Shown piece by piece: positions 8,301 through 19,148 of a DNA stretch of 64,000 nucleotides. Source of the stretch: Rheinheimera baltica DSM 14885 (GTDB lineage Bacteria > Pseudomonadota > Gammaproteobacteria > Enterobacterales > Alteromonadaceae); the NCBI RefSeq assembly GCF_000425345.1, contig NZ_AUDG01000008.1, positions 84,948 to 148,947 of the forward strand. The letters run 5' to 3'. The translations under genes were made by a program, and so were the position numbers. Each line of letters begins with the position of its first letter. The first letter of the stretch is position 1. Below the pieces are notes generated by a model. The model ran no database searches. It was not told the DNA's origin and was given only the letters and a program-made list of their open reading frames with translations.

Positions 8301-10475
8301 TCAAGTTAGGTCTGTGGGATCTACGTCGAGCTGCCACTTTACTTTTCGGCTAAGCGGCCAGCGTGCAAGGTTACTCAACAAATTGTCCAGTGCCAGATGC
8401 ATGCGCCCGCGGGCTGCACTGTACAGTTGTAGCTGCCAACGGTATTTACCCGCCCGACGCTCTAATGGTGCTGGTATAGGTCCAAGTAATTGCAATTCAG
8501 GAAATTGTTTTGCGCATTCGGCTAACTGTTGCAGCCACTGTTGACAATGATCGGCCTGATGTGCTTCGACACTGAATAATGCCAAATGCTGAAACGGCGG
8601 GAGTCGGGTTTGCTCACGCTCAACAAGGGCACTACGAGCGAAAGAAGCATAGCCATTTTGAATGATATCTTGCAGTAGTGCATGCTCTGGGTAGTGTGTT
8701 TGTAGTAGCACTGTGCCACCAGTATTACCTCGGCCCGCCCTTCCGGCAACCTGCGTAAGTAACTGTGCCAGCTGCTCAGGTGCGCGAAAGTCACTGCTAT
8801 AGAGAGCGCCATCTACATCGACAATCACCACCAAGGTTACATTCGGAAAATGATGCCCTTTTGCTAACATTTGGGTGCCGACAATCAATCTGGCTCCAGG
8901 CTGATGAATATCTTCCAAGGCTTGATTTAGCGCGCCTTTACGTCTTGTGCTGTCTCGGTCAAGTCGGGTAATAGCTGTATCTGGAAATAACTGTTGCAGG
9001 TTTTCTTCTAATTGCTCTGTGCCCTGGCCTAACGGCTTAAGTTGTGTGCTACCACAGCCTCCACACTGGCGCGGAATGGCTTTACTGGCTCCACAATGGT
9101 GACAAACCAATTGCCGGCTCTGTTTATGATAGGTTGTAAAAGCGCTACAGCGATGGCATTCCGTTAACCAGCCGCATTCCTGACAGCTAAGCGCTGGCGC
9201 GAAGCCTCGTCGATTAAGAAACAACATCACCTGTAGGCCAAGATTAAGTTGTTGTTTTATTTGATTCAGAGTCTGGCTAGCCAAGCCAAATTGCAGTACT
9301 TGCTGTTTTAAGTCTACGAGTTCAAATTTTGGCAGGGCCTGGCCTGCTGCACGGTCTGGCAAGGGTAGGTGAATGAAGCGTTTGCTCAACGCATTGTGTA
9401 AACTTTCTAAGCTTGGTGTCGCAGTGCCAAGTAATATAGGGCAGTGCTGCAGCGCGGCACGTTTTATCGCTAAATCTCGGGCATGGTAGCGAAAACCGTC
9501 TTGCTGTTTTAGTGATTGATCATGTTCTTCATCGATGATAATTAAACCCAGTTGCCAAAAGGGTAAAAATAACGCTGAACGGGTGCCTATAATTATCGCT
9601 GCAGCGCCTGTTTTGGCTTGCAACCAGCAATGTAATCGCTCGCTATCAGTAAGGGCAGAGTGCCAGCAGAGCACAGGTACATCAAAGCGGGCCTGAAACC
9701 TTGCCAGGGTTTGTGGGGTTAGCCCAATCTCCGGAACTATAACCAGTACTTGTTGTTGTTTAAGCAATAAGCTGGCAATACATTGTAAATACACTTCAGT
9801 TTTACCTGACCCGGTAACCCCTTCGAGTAAGAGGCGTTCAAACCGACCGTATGCCTGATGCACCGCTGTCACTGCCAATGCTTGAGCTGCAGTTAATTTA
9901 AGTCCACTAGGTGCTTTTAAAGGTGCAATGAAGGGTATTGGCGGTACGATGATTTCTTCTGCTATTTGTTTATCTAGCAATTGTTTTAATGTGCTGCGGC
10001 TGTGTTGCTGTAACACTACCGATTCGGTAAGCTGATGTTGCTGTAAAGCTTGCCAAAGCGCTTGCTGTTTGACCGAACGTTTTAACGCACTGGCATCAAG
10101 CTGTTTACCGCTGCGGGTGAGTTGATAAGCTTTAGGTTGATAGTCGCTTAGATCCCGGCCTTCACGTAATAACGCAGGCAGGGCACTTATCAGTACCTCT
10201 CCAAGCGGATGGTGGTAGTAATCAGCAGCGAAGCTTAATAGCTGACACAACAATGGCGGCAATGCGGCGTCAATATCCAGAAGTTTAATTACGGTTTTAA
10301 GTTTTGTTTCGTCAAAGCCATCTTCCGGTGCTATTTGCCAGATAATACCAACTAGTTTGCGATTACCAAAAGGGACCAGTACGCGACAGCCCACATGAGG
10401 CGACAGCTCTGTACTGATAATGTAATCAAAATGTTTTCTTAGCGGCACCGGCAGGGCCACGCGTACTACCGTCAC
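8301..10475 (-). CDS. priA: PriA, primosomal replication restart helicase
   Basis: PriA is a 3'-5' DEXH helicase that recognises stalled forks and loads the primosome. The 724 residues have the full architecture: N-terminal 3' DNA-binding domain (VALPVPLRKHFDYI), Walker A GVTGSGKTEVY near residue 220, DEEH in LIIIDEEHDQSLKQQDG, and the two zinc-binding Cys clusters between the helicase lobes (CQECGWLTECHRC and CHHCG with CGGCGS). Motif VI is seen as LTQVAGRAGRG. The start is GTG at 10475, giving MTVVRVALPVP as in homologues. It is divergent from rpmE, as in E. coli, with 205 bases between. Confidence 0.97.
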   Translation of the reverse strand: MTVVRVALPVPLRKHFDYIISTELSPHVGCRVLVPFGNRKLVGIIWQIAPEDGFDETKLKTVIKLLDIDAALPPLLCQLLSFAADYYHHPLGEVLISALPALLREGRDLSDYQPKAYQLTRSGKQLDASALKRSVKQQALWQALQQHQLTESVVLQQHSRSTLKQLLDKQIAEEIIVPPIPFIAPLKAPSGLKLTAAQALAVTAVHQAYGRFERLLLEGVTGSGKTEVYLQCIASLLLKQQQVLVIVPEIGLTPQTLARFQARFDVPVLCWHSALTDSERLHCWLQAKTGAAAIIIGTRSALFLPFWQLGLIIIDEEHDQSLKQQDGFRYHARDLAIKRAALQHCPILLGTATPSLESLHNALSKRFIHLPLPDRAAGQALPKFELVDLKQQVLQFGLASQTLNQIKQQLNLGLQVMLFLNRRGFAPALSCQECGWLTECHRCSAFTTYHKQSRQLVCHHCGASKAIPRQCGGCGSTQLKPLGQGTEQLEENLQQLFPDTAITRLDRDSTRRKGALNQALEDIHQPGARLIVGTQMLAKGHHFPNVTLVVIVDVDGALYSSDFRAPEQLAQLLTQVAGRAGRGNTGGTVLLQTHYPEHALLQDIIQNGYASFARSALVEREQTRLPPFQHLALFSVEAHQADHCQQWLQQLAECAKQFPELQLLGPIPAPLERRAGKYRWQLQLYSAARGRMHLALDNLLSNLARWPLSRKVKWQLDVDPTDLT

Positions 10476-10680
10476 AGCAGGTTCCCATTAAAAAGCAGCT
10501 ATCAAGTGTAAGGACAGCCCGGTTAAATGCCAAGTAAAACAAAATTTATCCTGCAACGGCTTCAAGTATTGCAACTTAAGCGGCTATCAATTAAGCTACG
10601 CGCCCTAATTTAACTGTAATTACGTATGGTGTCTGGCAACTAATTTGACCAGATAGCGATACGGCCTAACGAGGTAAGCC

Positions 10681-10893
10681 ATGAAACCAGGTATTCACCC
10701 AGAATATAAAGAAATTACTGCAACCTGTACTTGCGGTAACGCATTCAAAACTAAATCTGCACTGTGCAAAGACATCCACTTGGATGTGTGCTCTGCATGT
10801 CACCCGTTTTATACTGGTAAGCAGAAAGTGTTAGACGTAGGCGGCCGTGTAGACCGTTTCAAAAAACGTTTCTCTGTACTGGGCAATCGTTAA
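10681..10893 (+). CDS. rpmE: 50S ribosomal protein L31, zinc type
   Basis: A 70-residue ribosomal protein of the bridge between subunits. It starts [12 protein letters not shown] and keeps the zinc-binding Cys set of the C+ type: two in CTCGN and two in [13 protein letters not shown]. The presence of these cysteines makes this the zinc-containing rpmE form, not the zinc-free paralogue made under zinc limitation. The ribosome site GAGGTAAG precedes the ATG. A strong intrinsic terminator follows directly, so the gene is probably monocistronic. Confidence 0.97.
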   Translation: MKPGIHPEYKEITATCTCGNAFKTKSALCKDIHLDVCSACHPFYTGKQKVLDVGGRVDRFKKRFSVLGNR

Positions 10894-10913
10894 TTGGTTC
10901 CAGCATAGCCAAA

Positions 10914-10943
10914 CGAAAAAAAGCACCGCAAGGTGCTTTTTTT
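10914..10943 (+). terminator. Intrinsic terminator of rpmE
   Basis: AAGCACC (10921-10927), a GCAA tetraloop and GGTGCTT (10932-10938) form a stable stem running into a T tract; the A tract before it extends the pairing. It lies about 25 bases after the rpmE stop. Confidence 0.9.
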
Positions 10944-11426
10944 ATACCTGTCTATCAAGTTGGGTGTTTTTTGAACAAATAATCAATATTACGCAAAAAA
11001 ATATATTAAAAATCGTGTATTTAGCTGTTATGCAACTAACTTTATCACTAAATAGACGGCTATACGCCTATTTTTCAAGTAGTTAGTTCAAAGCGGGTAC
11101 CGGTAAAAATTTATAATTACGCAATTATATCGCGTTTCTATCTGCATGATTTGGCACCGTTTTACCATGAATATGCAAAGCGAATAGTTATGTTTCTAAA
11201 ATTTATACAAACGGCCAGTTCAAGGGGTTGGCGATCACCACGTAACTTGCTATAAACACCTTGATTACGACTAAGGTGGTATTGCAGAGTAGCGTTTTTT
11301 ACGCTGGTACGATCAGACCGATTCCGGTTCTCTTCAAGCAAACGGATCTTTAGAATAAGCCACCCTCAAGCGTAATATCATAACTATAACGTTGCGCGAC
11401 CTACAACAAACGGCAGGATAGAACAG
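10944..11426. other. Non-coding gap between rpmE and maeB
   Basis: About 480 bases with no supportable gene. It is AT-rich in its first half. A small inverted repeat (AGCGT/ACGCT, 11291-11305) sits near 120 bases before maeB. The maeB promoter presumably lies in the second half; an extended -10-like TGGTACGAT occurs at 11305-11313 but has no convincing -35. I see no tRNA or recognised riboswitch. Confidence 0.5.
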
Positions 11427-12665
11427 ATGTCAGATTTCAAAGAACAAGCATTGCATTACCACGCTTACCCTAAGCCAGGTAAAATCAGTATTGAAATTAG
11501 CAAGCCTGCTGAAACTGTAACTGATTTAGCATTGGCATATAGCCCTGGTGTTGCTGAGCCAGTACGGGAAATTGCGGCTGATGTTGATAATGTTTATAAG
11601 TACACCGCTAAAGGAAATTTAGTTGCAGTAATTACTAATGGTACGGCAATACTGGGTTTGGGGAATTTAGGGCCTATGGCATCTAAACCCGTTATGGAAG
11701 GTAAGGCGTTATTATTTAAGCGATTTGCTAATCTAGACTCTATTGATATTGAAGTTTCTCACCGCACGACAGAGGAGTTTATCAATACGGTTGCTAATAT
11801 TGCCGACACTTTTGGCGGTATTAATCTGGAAGATATCAAAGCACCTGAGTGCTTTGAGATAGAAAAAGAACTGATTAAGCGTTGTAAAATCCCAGTGTTT
11901 CATGATGATCAACATGGTACTGCTATTGTTACTGCAGCAGGCATGCTTAACGCACTTGAAATCCAGGGTAAAGACATTAAAAGTGCCATTATTGTATGTA
12001 TGGGAGCAGGAGCAGCGGCGATAGCCTGTATGGAGCTCTTAATTAAATGTGGCGCCCAGCGTGAGCACATTTATATGCTAGATACTAAGGGCGTTATCCA
12101 TACCCGCCGCAACGATTTAAATCAGTACAAGTTGTTGTTTGCCAATAATACCGATAAACGCACACTAGAGGACGCGTTGTCAGGCGCGGATGTTTTTGTC
12201 GGTGTATCTGGGCCAGATGTATTACCTCCGCAAGCGCTAAAACTGATGGCTGAAAAGCCGGTAATTTTTGCCTGTTCGAATCCAGATCCTGAAATTAAGC
12301 CAGAGCTGGCCCATGCCGTACGCAATGATATTATTATGGCGACGGGCCGTTCAGATTACCCGAACCAGGTTAATAATGTTTTGTGTTTCCCGTTTATTTT
12401 CCGTGGTGCGCTGGATGTACGTGCCAGTGTGATTAACGATGAAATGAAGTTAGCGGCGGTAAACGCCATTCGTAGTATTGCTAAAGAGCCGGTACCACAG
12501 GAAGTGCTAACGGCAGCTAAAGTCAGTGAGCTGAGTTTTGGTAAAACCTATATTATCCCCAAACCTATGGATCCCAGGCTATTACCGCGGGTTGCTAAAG
12601 CGGTAGCCGAGGCCGCTGTTGCCTCGGGTGTTGCACGCATAGCGTTGCCGGATAATTATTACTAA
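11427..12665 (+). CDS. maeB: Malic enzyme (oxaloacetate-decarboxylating malate dehydrogenase), short form
   Basis: Converts malate to pyruvate and CO2 with reduction of NAD(P)+. The 412 residues contain the N-terminal malic domain (LALAYSPGVAEPVREIA, TNGTAILGLGNLGPMASKPVMEGK, with the catalytic Lys in that motif; metal ligands in FHDDQHGTAIV) and the C-terminal Rossmann domain (IVCMGAGAAAIACMELL). It matches the N-terminal catalytic half of E. coli MaeB but lacks the C-terminal phosphotransacetylase-like domain, as is usual for short malic enzymes. NAD versus NADP preference cannot be read securely. It stands alone, with a 530-base upstream gap and a bidirectional terminator after it. Confidence 0.92.
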   Translation: MSDFKEQALHYHAYPKPGKISIEISKPAETVTDLALAYSPGVAEPVREIAADVDNVYKYTAKGNLVAVITNGTAILGLGNLGPMASKPVMEGKALLFKRFANLDSIDIEVSHRTTEEFINTVANIADTFGGINLEDIKAPECFEIEKELIKRCKIPVFHDDQHGTAIVTAAGMLNALEIQGKDIKSAIIVCMGAGAAAIACMELLIKCGAQREHIYMLDTKGVIHTRRNDLNQYKLLFANNTDKRTLEDALSGADVFVGVSGPDVLPPQALKLMAEKPVIFACSNPDPEIKPELAHAVRNDIIMATGRSDYPNQVNNVLCFPFIFRGALDVRASVINDEMKLAAVNAIRSIAKEPVPQEVLTAAKVSELSFGKTYIIPKPMDPRLLPRVAKAVAEAAVASGVARIALPDNYY

Positions 12666-12684
12666 TTTTTTGCTCATTATGGAT

Positions 12685-12713
12685 AAAAAAGCCGGTTTAA
12701 AACCGGCTTTTTT
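12685..12713. terminator. Bidirectional terminator between maeB and the second chemoreceptor gene
   Basis: A GCCGGTTT/AAACCGGC stem flanked by six A on one side and six T on the other lies between convergent stops. It can act in both directions. Confidence 0.9.
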
Positions 12714-12726
12714 CACTGCACTATTA

Positions 12727-14346
12727 TTAAACGCGGAATAGGCGGGTAATATTTTCTAAATTTTGTGCCAGTGACGCGAGCTCGCTACTGGCTTTAGCAA
12801 TATTGTTAGCACTTTCGGAGCTGTGCTCGGTGTTGGTATATATTTCGTCTACGTGATGGACAATATTACTCGCCATTTTTTGCTGATCATCTGTAGCATC
12901 TGCAATCTGCTGATTCATTAAGCGAATTTGAGTAATGCTTTTGGTGATCATTTGCAACGCATCACCAGCCTGATTTGCTGACTGCACACTATTATCGGCT
13001 TGAGCGGTACTTTGCTGCATTTTCTGCACCGCGAGACGCGCGGCAGTTTGCAGTTGTTCAATTGTACGCTGAATTTCCTCAGTTGATTTTTGTGTGCGAG
13101 ATGCCAAAGTACGAACTTCGTCCGCTACAACAGCAAATCCTCGTCCTTGTTCACCGGCTCTGGCTGCTTCAATCGCGGCATTCAGTGCCAGCAGATTTGT
13201 TTGTTCAGCAATACCTTTAATTACGCTAAGTACTGTGCCAACCTGATTCGCATCTTTTTCAAGCTGCATAATAACGTCGGATGCGTCTTGCACATTACCG
13301 GCTAACTGCTGAATATTTTGTACTGTAGAGATTACAGTTTGCTGGCCTTGGCCTGCCGCTTCGCTTGATTGAGTGGCTGCAGCGGCAGCTTCGTTTGCAC
13401 TGTTAACTTCTGCCACCACGCTGGCACTCATGTCGTCAACGGCATGTTTAGCCTGATTTGCCGCATTACGTTGCTGGGCTATAGTTTTATTGGTGTCGTC
13501 AGTGAGCTCGCGTAAATCCTTTGCTAAAGCAGACAGCGGCACTGCCGTATTAATGATGTCTTTAACAACGTGCTGAAGCTTTTGCATAAAGGTGTTGAAC
13601 CAGTGAGCTAAGTCACCTAACTCGTCCTTATTGTCGCTGTGAATTCGCGCGGTTAAATCACCGTCTTCTTTGGCTAAACTCTGCAGTGAGCTAATCATAC
13701 TACCTAAGCTACTCTGAATGCCCCTAGCTACTGGAAAAGCGGTACCAAACAGTGCGATAAAGGTGATGGCACCCATAATAACGCCTACCCAGATTAATCT
13801 ACCCGCTTGCTCACTAGCGTCATCAATGCTGGTCGTAAACTGTTGCAGCCTTTGGTCACGGAATTGTGTCAACAGTTTCTCGGTTGTGTCGTAGTCAGCA
13901 TTCATTTTCTCTGAGCGCTGCGGCAGCGTACTGTAATCTGCCGTATTGTTGATCATCTCTTGTGAGACTTTATACGCTACCTGGTAGTAAGCGTCGTAGC
14001 TTTGGCTAATTTTACTAACGGGGGTTCCGTAATCGTTATTAAGCTTGGCTATGGTGTTAAGACCTTCCGCGAACTGCTTGCCGAAGTTTGCTGCACCAGT
14101 CAGTGCTTCCTCATCACCAGTGGTGACAGCACTTGCCAATGAATCTTTTATTCGTTCAAGCAACACTAGCGAGCTTTGCGATGCCTGCAAAACCGGAAAT
14201 TGTACATCTCGGGTTTGTTCCAGCGTTTTTACGTTATTTAGGGCGGTATTGCTTGCCAAAATAAGGTAGATAACAAAACTTAGTGTACCAATTAATGGTA
14301 TTAAGTAGATTTTCTTCGCGATAGACAGACGTCGTAACACATCCAT
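12727..14346 (-). CDS. Methyl-accepting chemotaxis protein
   Basis: A 539-residue chemoreceptor. It has an N-terminal membrane helix ([19 protein letters not shown], about 13-32), a periplasmic helical domain of about 155 residues, and a second membrane helix ([23 protein letters not shown], about 183-206). HAMP follows, ending near [20 protein letters not shown], and then the signalling domain with the conserved tip ([20 protein letters not shown] then [15 protein letters not shown]). The last residues (ITRLFRV) do not form a CheR-tethering pentapeptide of the NWETF type. It differs from the chemoreceptor at 3.4 kb in the sensor region, so it is not a recent duplicate. The ligand is unknown. 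Confidence 0.92.
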   Translation of the reverse strand: MDVLRRLSIAKKIYLIPLIGTLSFVIYLILASNTALNNVKTLEQTRDVQFPVLQASQSSLVLLERIKDSLASAVTTGDEEALTGAANFGKQFAEGLNTIAKLNNDYGTPVSKISQSYDAYYQVAYKVSQEMINNTADYSTLPQRSEKMNADYDTTEKLLTQFRDQRLQQFTTSIDDASEQAGRLIWVGVIMGAITFIALFGTAFPVARGIQSSLGSMISSLQSLAKEDGDLTARIHSDNKDELGDLAHWFNTFMQKLQHVVKDIINTAVPLSALAKDLRELTDDTNKTIAQQRNAANQAKHAVDDMSASVVAEVNSANEAAAAATQSSEAAGQGQQTVISTVQNIQQLAGNVQDASDVIMQLEKDANQVGTVLSVIKGIAEQTNLLALNAAIEAARAGEQGRGFAVVADEVRTLASRTQKSTEEIQRTIEQLQTAARLAVQKMQQSTAQADNSVQSANQAGDALQMITKSITQIRLMNQQIADATDDQQKMASNIVHHVDEIYTNTEHSSESANNIAKASSELASLAQNLENITRLFRV

Positions 14347-14451
14347 ACTGCAGGCCTCTGTGATATTGATGGAACATTATTAGAATTTGTTTAAAGTTAG
14401 TATAGTGCTTTAATTTCGCAAATGCTTGTTGTTGTTAGAATTGATAGGTAG

Positions 14452-14483
14452 AAAAAACAAAGCCCGTAATATTCCGGGCTTTG
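14452..14483 (-). terminator. Intrinsic terminator of ppa
   Basis: Read on the minus strand, AAAGCCCG (14482-14475) pairs with CGGGCTTT (14466-14459) and is followed by G and six T. It lies just after the ppa stop. Confidence 0.88.
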
Positions 14484-14499
14484 GTCAAATTAGAGTCGA

Positions 14500-15027
14500 T
14501 TATTTTTTTGCCCGTTCAAAGGACGTCATGATTTCAGCTTTAGCGGCTGCAGCATCGCCCCAGCCATTTACTTTCACCCATTTACCGGCTTCAAGTTCTT
14601 TGTATCGCTCAAAAAAGTGCTGGATTTGCTTTTTCAGCAGCTCATCTACATCACCGATGTCTTGAATATGGTCGTAAAGTTTGGTGAGTTTGCTTACTGG
14701 TACGGCGATAACTTTTGCATCTTCGCCTGATTCGTCTGACATAAACAACACACCAACAGGGCGGCATGTGATCACTGCACCAGGAACCAGTGGGTATGGT
14801 GTTGGCACCAATACATCAACCGGGTCACCATCAAGCGATAAAGTATGATTAACAAACCCATAGTTACATGGATAAAACATAGGTGTGGCCATAAAGCGAT
14901 CTACCCACACGGTGCCAGTATCTTTATCAACTTCGTATTTAATTGGGTCGGCGTTGGCCGGAATTTCAATAATTACGTTAATTTCTTCTGGCAGGTTTTT
15001 ACCTGCTGCAACATCGCTTAAGCTCAT
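14500..15027 (-). CDS. ppa: Inorganic pyrophosphatase, family I
   Basis: Hydrolyses pyrophosphate to phosphate and so drives biosynthetic reactions in the cytoplasm. The 175 residues are the normal bacterial hexameric length. The signature DGDPVDVLV (the metal-binding DxDPxD core) is present, with [18 protein letters not shown] near the N-terminus, [11 protein letters not shown], and [13 protein letters not shown]. It is a single gene between fbp and the chemoreceptor gene on the same strand, with its own terminator. Confidence 0.97.
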   Translation of the reverse strand: MSLSDVAAGKNLPEEINVIIEIPANADPIKYEVDKDTGTVWVDRFMATPMFYPCNYGFVNHTLSLDGDPVDVLVPTPYPLVPGAVITCRPVGVLFMSDESGEDAKVIAVPVSKLTKLYDHIQDIGDVDELLKKQIQHFFERYKELEAGKWVKVNGWGDAAAAKAEIMTSFERAKK

Positions 15028-15114
15028 GGCCTGATCCTTAGGTTTTAATACAAGATTATAAATATGCTTCGTTAAAATTGGCGCTTATTATAGCGCCAGC
15101 GATAAAAATGGCTA

Positions 15115-16083
15115 TTACTTGTGATAGGCAACGCAGCTTTCTACTTCGTGTTTGGAGCCTAATATGACCGCAACGCGCTGGTGTATGTCGGTTGGTACAA
15201 TATCCATAATGCGTTCGTAACCGGTAGAGCTGACACCACCAGCCTGTTCTACCAGAAAGCTCATTGGATTGGCTTCATACATTAGTCGCAGTTTGTCAGG
15301 TTTGTTGGCATCTTTAGTATCACGTGGGTAAGCAAAAATACCCCCTCGGCATAATACACGGTGCACATCACCCACCATCGCCGCTATCCAGCGCATATTG
15401 TAGTTTTTACCGCGCGGGCCTTCTTTGCCTTTAAGCAGATCATCAATATAGGCCTGCATGGCAGGTTGCCAGTAACGCTGGTTAGACATATTAATGGCAA
15501 ACTCAGCGGTGTATTTGGGAATAGCAGCTTGCTCTTCGGTGAGTAAGAAACCGCCATAGGTTTTATCCAAGGTATATAACCGTGTGCCTTTGCCAGTGGT
15601 TAAGGCCAACATGGTCGAGGGGCCGAAAAGAACATAGCCTGCGGCAAGCTGTGCGCTGCCTGGCTGTAAAAACTGACTGGCGTCTTCGGCAGCTTTATCT
15701 GCTTGCGCAGGTAGAATTGAGAAAATAGTGCCAATTAAGCTGTTAATGTCGGTATTTGACGAGCCATCTAATGGATCAAAGGTCACCAAATATTTTCCAT
15801 CAGGGTTACCCGCGACCGTGTCGTCTTCTTCTTCTGAACTAATAGCTTTAACAACGCCGGTATCTAAAATAACTTCTTTTAGCAATTCGTTGGCAATAAT
15901 ATCGAGCTTTTTCTGCGTTTCCCCTTGAATATTTTGTCCAAGGGTAGAACCTAATACCCCAGCGAGTTCACCCTGACTAACCCTAAATGATATCTCACGA
16001 CAGGCGGCCAATATGGTTTTAATCAGTGAAATCAGGTCACTATCGACTCCGTCCTGTTGCAGTACTGGCGATATGCGGCGCAT
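15115..16083 (-). CDS. fbp: Fructose-1,6-bisphosphatase, class I
   Basis: Catalyses the irreversible step of gluconeogenesis from fructose 1,6-bisphosphate to fructose 6-phosphate. The 322 residues show the class I signatures: SSEEEDDTV (metal ligands), the metal site [13 protein letters not shown], and [20 protein letters not shown], which contains the active-site Lys region. The start is ATG 16083 ([13 protein letters not shown]). It is divergent from mpl across 142 bases and lies 87 bases upstream of ppa on the same strand. Confidence 0.96.
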   Translation of the reverse strand: MRRISPVLQQDGVDSDLISLIKTILAACREISFRVSQGELAGVLGSTLGQNIQGETQKKLDIIANELLKEVILDTGVVKAISSEEEDDTVAGNPDGKYLVTFDPLDGSSNTDINSLIGTIFSILPAQADKAAEDASQFLQPGSAQLAAGYVLFGPSTMLALTTGKGTRLYTLDKTYGGFLLTEEQAAIPKYTAEFAINMSNQRYWQPAMQAYIDDLLKGKEGPRGKNYNMRWIAAMVGDVHRVLCRGGIFAYPRDTKDANKPDKLRLMYEANPMSFLVEQAGGVSSTGYERIMDIVPTDIHQRVAVILGSKHEVESCVAYHK

Positions 16084-16189
16084 GTAGTAGGTTCCTTATG
16101 GGTAATTATATTATTTGGACAGTAAAGGCTTGGCTATTTTAAAGAATTTATCAGCAAATTGCAGTTGTTACTGCCAACAAGTTCATATT

Positions 16190-16198
16190 TGCTACAAT
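16190..16198 (+). promoter_or_regulatory. Extended -10 promoter candidate for mpl
   Basis: TG-C-TACAAT fits the extended -10 pattern TGnTATAAT with one mismatch, 27 bases before the mpl ATG. No good -35 is seen at standard spacing, which extended -10 promoters tolerate. This is a match-based guess. Confidence 0.4.
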
Positions 16199-16225
16199 GG
16201 CGACAGCTAATTTTCAGGAATTAAT

Positions 16226-17584
16226 ATGCATATTCATATTCTCGGCATTTGCGGCACCTTTATGGGCGGTATTGCGGCTATTGCAAAAGCACTGGGGCAT
16301 AAGGTTACCGGCTCTGACGCTAATGTATATCCACCAATGAGTACTCAGTTAGCGCAGCTTGGGATTGAGTTAACCCAAGGCTGGGACCCCGCGCAGTTTG
16401 AGCCTACACCGGATCTGGTTATTATTGGTAATGCCTTGTCGCGCGGCAATGTTGCGGTTGAGTATGTATTAAATACCAATTTACCTTACACTTCAGGCCC
16501 ACAATGGCTGGCAGAACAGGTGTTGCACGACCGTTGGGTGCTGGCTGTGTCGGGCACCCACGGCAAGACCACTACCAGCACCATGCTGGCATGGATTTTA
16601 GATTATGCCGGTTTAAAGCCCGGGTTTTTAATCGGCGGCATACCGCAAAACTTCGATTGTTCAGCACGACTGGGCGAGTCACCGTTTTTTGTCATTGAAG
16701 CAGATGAATATGACACCGCATTTTTTGATAAGCGCTCTAAGTTTGTGCATTACCGGCCGCGAACATTGGTCATTAATAATCTCGAATATGATCATGCGGA
16801 TATTTTCCCTGATTTAGCGGCTATTCAGCGTCAGTTTCATCATTTATTGCGCATGGTTCCGTCTAACGGCTTGGTTTTGGCACCGGAAGATACTGTGGCG
16901 GTTAAGCAAACGCTGGATATGGGCTGTTGGAGTGAACGACAGAGCTATGGTAAAGATTGGCATGCCAAGTTAATACAATGTGATGGAAGCCACTTCTCAT
17001 TGCATTATTGCGACAACATGCTGGGCGAACTTAACTGGCAACTTAGCGGCCAGCATAATGTTGATAACGCCGTCATGGCTATTGCTGCAGCGCGCCACGC
17101 CGGCGTGCCGGTTGCTATTGCACTGGAAGCGTTAGGTCGTTTTGTGGCGCCAAAGCGGCGTATGGAGCTAAAAGCTGATGTAGCAGATATCAAGGTTTAT
17201 GATGATTTTGCTCACCATCCAACAGCGATTAGCACCACCTTGCAGGGTATTAGAAATAAAGTAGGCCAAAACCGGGTACTTGCCGTACTAGAACCGCGCT
17301 CAAATACGATGCGTATGGGCGTGCATCAGGCCGCGTTGCCATTGTCTTTGGCATTAGCAGATTTGGTGTTTCTGTATGAGCCTGCCAATGCCAATTGGTC
17401 GTTAGACTCGCTTTGCCGCGCCTTGGCACCAAAAGCCACTCTGTCACAGGATATCGATGCGTTAGTCAGTGTGTTGTGTGAACAAGCACAGCATGGTGAC
17501 AGCATTGTTGTAATGAGTAATGGTGGTTTTGGCGGCATTCACGATAAGCTAATTGCGGCATTAAAACGCAAATGGGAGCATTAA
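16226..17584 (+). CDS. mpl: Mpl, murein tripeptide ligase
   Basis: Mpl joins L-Ala-gamma-D-Glu-meso-DAP, recovered from old peptidoglycan, to UDP-MurNAc in the cytoplasm, short-cutting de novo synthesis. The 452 residues follow the Mur ligase plan: N-terminal UDP-binding domain ([22 protein letters not shown], in which GTFMGG replaces the GIGGIGMSG-type loop of MurC, as in Mpl), the ATP loop [11 protein letters not shown] near 110-120, a central domain with [16 protein letters not shown], and a C-terminal domain with [10 protein letters not shown]. An extended -10 sits just upstream. The stop overlaps the ubiX start by one base, so the genes are translationally coupled. Mpl cooperates functionally with AmpG, encoded at 49.3 kb. 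Confidence 0.96.
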   Translation: MHIHILGICGTFMGGIAAIAKALGHKVTGSDANVYPPMSTQLAQLGIELTQGWDPAQFEPTPDLVIIGNALSRGNVAVEYVLNTNLPYTSGPQWLAEQVLHDRWVLAVSGTHGKTTTSTMLAWILDYAGLKPGFLIGGIPQNFDCSARLGESPFFVIEADEYDTAFFDKRSKFVHYRPRTLVINNLEYDHADIFPDLAAIQRQFHHLLRMVPSNGLVLAPEDTVAVKQTLDMGCWSERQSYGKDWHAKLIQCDGSHFSLHYCDNMLGELNWQLSGQHNVDNAVMAIAAARHAGVPVAIALEALGRFVAPKRRMELKADVADIKVYDDFAHHPTAISTTLQGIRNKVGQNRVLAVLEPRSNTMRMGVHQAALPLSLALADLVFLYEPANANWSLDSLCRALAPKATLSQDIDALVSVLCEQAQHGDSIVVMSNGGFGGIHDKLIAALKRKWEH

Positions 17585-18225
17585 TGACAACGTCACACGA
17601 GATTACGCTGGCTTTTAGCGGGGCTTCCGGTGCACCTTACGGTTGGCGCTTACTTGAGCTATTGCTGGCGCAAGGCATTAAAGTACATTTGTTAGTTTCT
17701 AGTGCCGCCAGAGTTGTTTTTGCTACCGAACACGACATTAAACTTCCTGCTGCACCGGAGAAATGCACCCAAATGCTGCTGGCGCATTTTGGTTGTGATG
17801 TCGGGTTGTTAAAAGTGTACGGCAAAGATGATTGGTTCTCGCCGGTAGCATCTGGTTCTGCGGCGCCCAAACAGATGGTTATTTGCCCATGTTCTACCGG
17901 CACTGTTTCCAGTATTGCCGTTGGCGCTAGCGATAACTTAATTGAACGTGCGGCGGATGTGGTGATTAAAGAAGGCGGCCAGCTTATTTTAGTACCGCGT
18001 GAAAGCCCGCTTAGTGCTATCCATCTTGAAAACTTACTGAAACTGGCCAAACTGGGGGTCACCATCATGCCTGCAGCGCCTGGTTTCTATCATCAACCTA
18101 AGCAAATCAGTGATTTAGTCGATTTTATGGTGGCGCGTATTTTAGACCATTTAAAGGTGCCACATCAGTTATTAAGTCGTTGGGGATATAGCGGTAATAC
18201 AACGCAGACAGGAGAACAACATTGA
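17584..18225 (+). CDS. ubiX: UbiX, flavin prenyltransferase
   Basis: UbiX attaches a dimethylallyl group to FMN, making the prenylated flavin needed by the decarboxylase UbiD in ubiquinone synthesis. The 213 residues include the N-terminal FMN-binding [41 protein letters not shown], and the [19 protein letters not shown] stretch typical of UbiX. The open frame reaches 17572, but the ATG at 17584 overlaps the mpl stop (TAATG) and gives the expected N-terminus. It overlaps the following ABC gene by four bases. UbiD itself is not in the window. Confidence 0.95.
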   Translation: MTTSHEITLAFSGASGAPYGWRLLELLLAQGIKVHLLVSSAARVVFATEHDIKLPAAPEKCTQMLLAHFGCDVGLLKVYGKDDWFSPVASGSAAPKQMVICPCSTGTVSSIAVGASDNLIERAADVVIKEGGQLILVPRESPLSAIHLENLLKLAKLGVTIMPAAPGFYHQPKQISDLVDFMVARILDHLKVPHQLLSRWGYSGNTTQTGEQH

Positions 18226-19148
18226 GTTTAGCTTTAGACATAACAAACCTGCATAAGGTGTATAAAAGCGGCACTGTGGCGCTAAGGGGTATCAATTTAC
18301 AGGTACAGCAGGGCGATTTTTTTGCGATGTTAGGCCCTAATGGCGCGGGTAAAAGTACAGCTATTGGTGTAATTAGCGCGCTAGTAAACAAAACCCAGGG
18401 CAGCGTGAAAGTATTTGGTTATGACATTGATACCGAACTGGAAGCTGCGAAAAGTCAATTGGGGTTAGTGCCTCAGGAGTTTAACTTTAATCAGTTTGAA
18501 ACTGTGCTGCAGATTGTTGTCAATCAGGCTGGTTATTACGGTGTGTCAAAGCCGCTGGCGTTAGAGCGGGCGGAAAAATACCTGGGGCAGTTAGGGCTGT
18601 GGGAAAAACGCCTGGCCAGTGCTCGGGAGCTATCTGGCGGCATGAAGCGACGTTTAATGATTGCCCGTGCATTAATGCATGAGCCTAAACTGCTCATTTT
18701 AGACGAGCCCACTGCAGGTGTTGATATTGAACTGCGGCGTTCTATGTGGGAGTTTTTACGCAAAATTAATCAGCAGGGGGTCACAATCATTTTAACCACG
18801 CATTATCTGGAAGAAGCGGAAATGCTGTGCCGGAATATTGCCATTATCGACAAAGGCCAAATTGTTGAAAATACCACAATGAAATCTTTGCTTGCCAAGT
18901 TAACGAAAGAAACCTTTGTACTGGATCTTGCCGCTGAGCCTTCTGGCATCAAGCTTGATGGCTTTGGCTGGCGCGCGTTGGAAGGGCAAAGCATTGAAGT
19001 TGATGTGGACAAAGCCCAAGGGCTCAATGCTATTTTCGCTCAGCTGACAGCACAGGACATTAAGGTGTTATCAATGCGCAACAAAGCAAACCGGCTGGAG
19101 GAGTTATTTGTCTCCCTGGTTGAACATGGCCGTGGAGGTGCACAATGA
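18222..19148 (+). CDS. yadG: ABC-2 type transporter, ATP-binding protein (YadG-like)
   Basis: A 308-residue ATPase, the same length as E. coli YadG. Walker A is GPNGAGKST (about 39-47), the Q-loop follows in [10 protein letters not shown], the signature is [16 protein letters not shown], Walker B is [12 protein letters not shown], and the switch His is in [13 protein letters not shown]-terminal domain of about 90 residues follows. Translation starts at TTG 18222 in the overlap TTGA with the ubiX stop, with a good GGAG ribosome site nine bases upstream. It overlaps the permease gene by four bases. The substrate is unknown; drug or lipid export is guessed for this family. Confidence 0.9.
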   Translation: MSLALDITNLHKVYKSGTVALRGINLQVQQGDFFAMLGPNGAGKSTAIGVISALVNKTQGSVKVFGYDIDTELEAAKSQLGLVPQEFNFNQFETVLQIVVNQAGYYGVSKPLALERAEKYLGQLGLWEKRLASARELSGGMKRRLMIARALMHEPKLLILDEPTAGVDIELRRSMWEFLRKINQQGVTIILTTHYLEEAEMLCRNIAIIDKGQIVENTTMKSLLAKLTKETFVLDLAAEPSGIKLDGFGWRALEGQSIEVDVDKAQGLNAIFAQLTAQDIKVLSMRNKANRLEELFVSLVEHGRGGAQ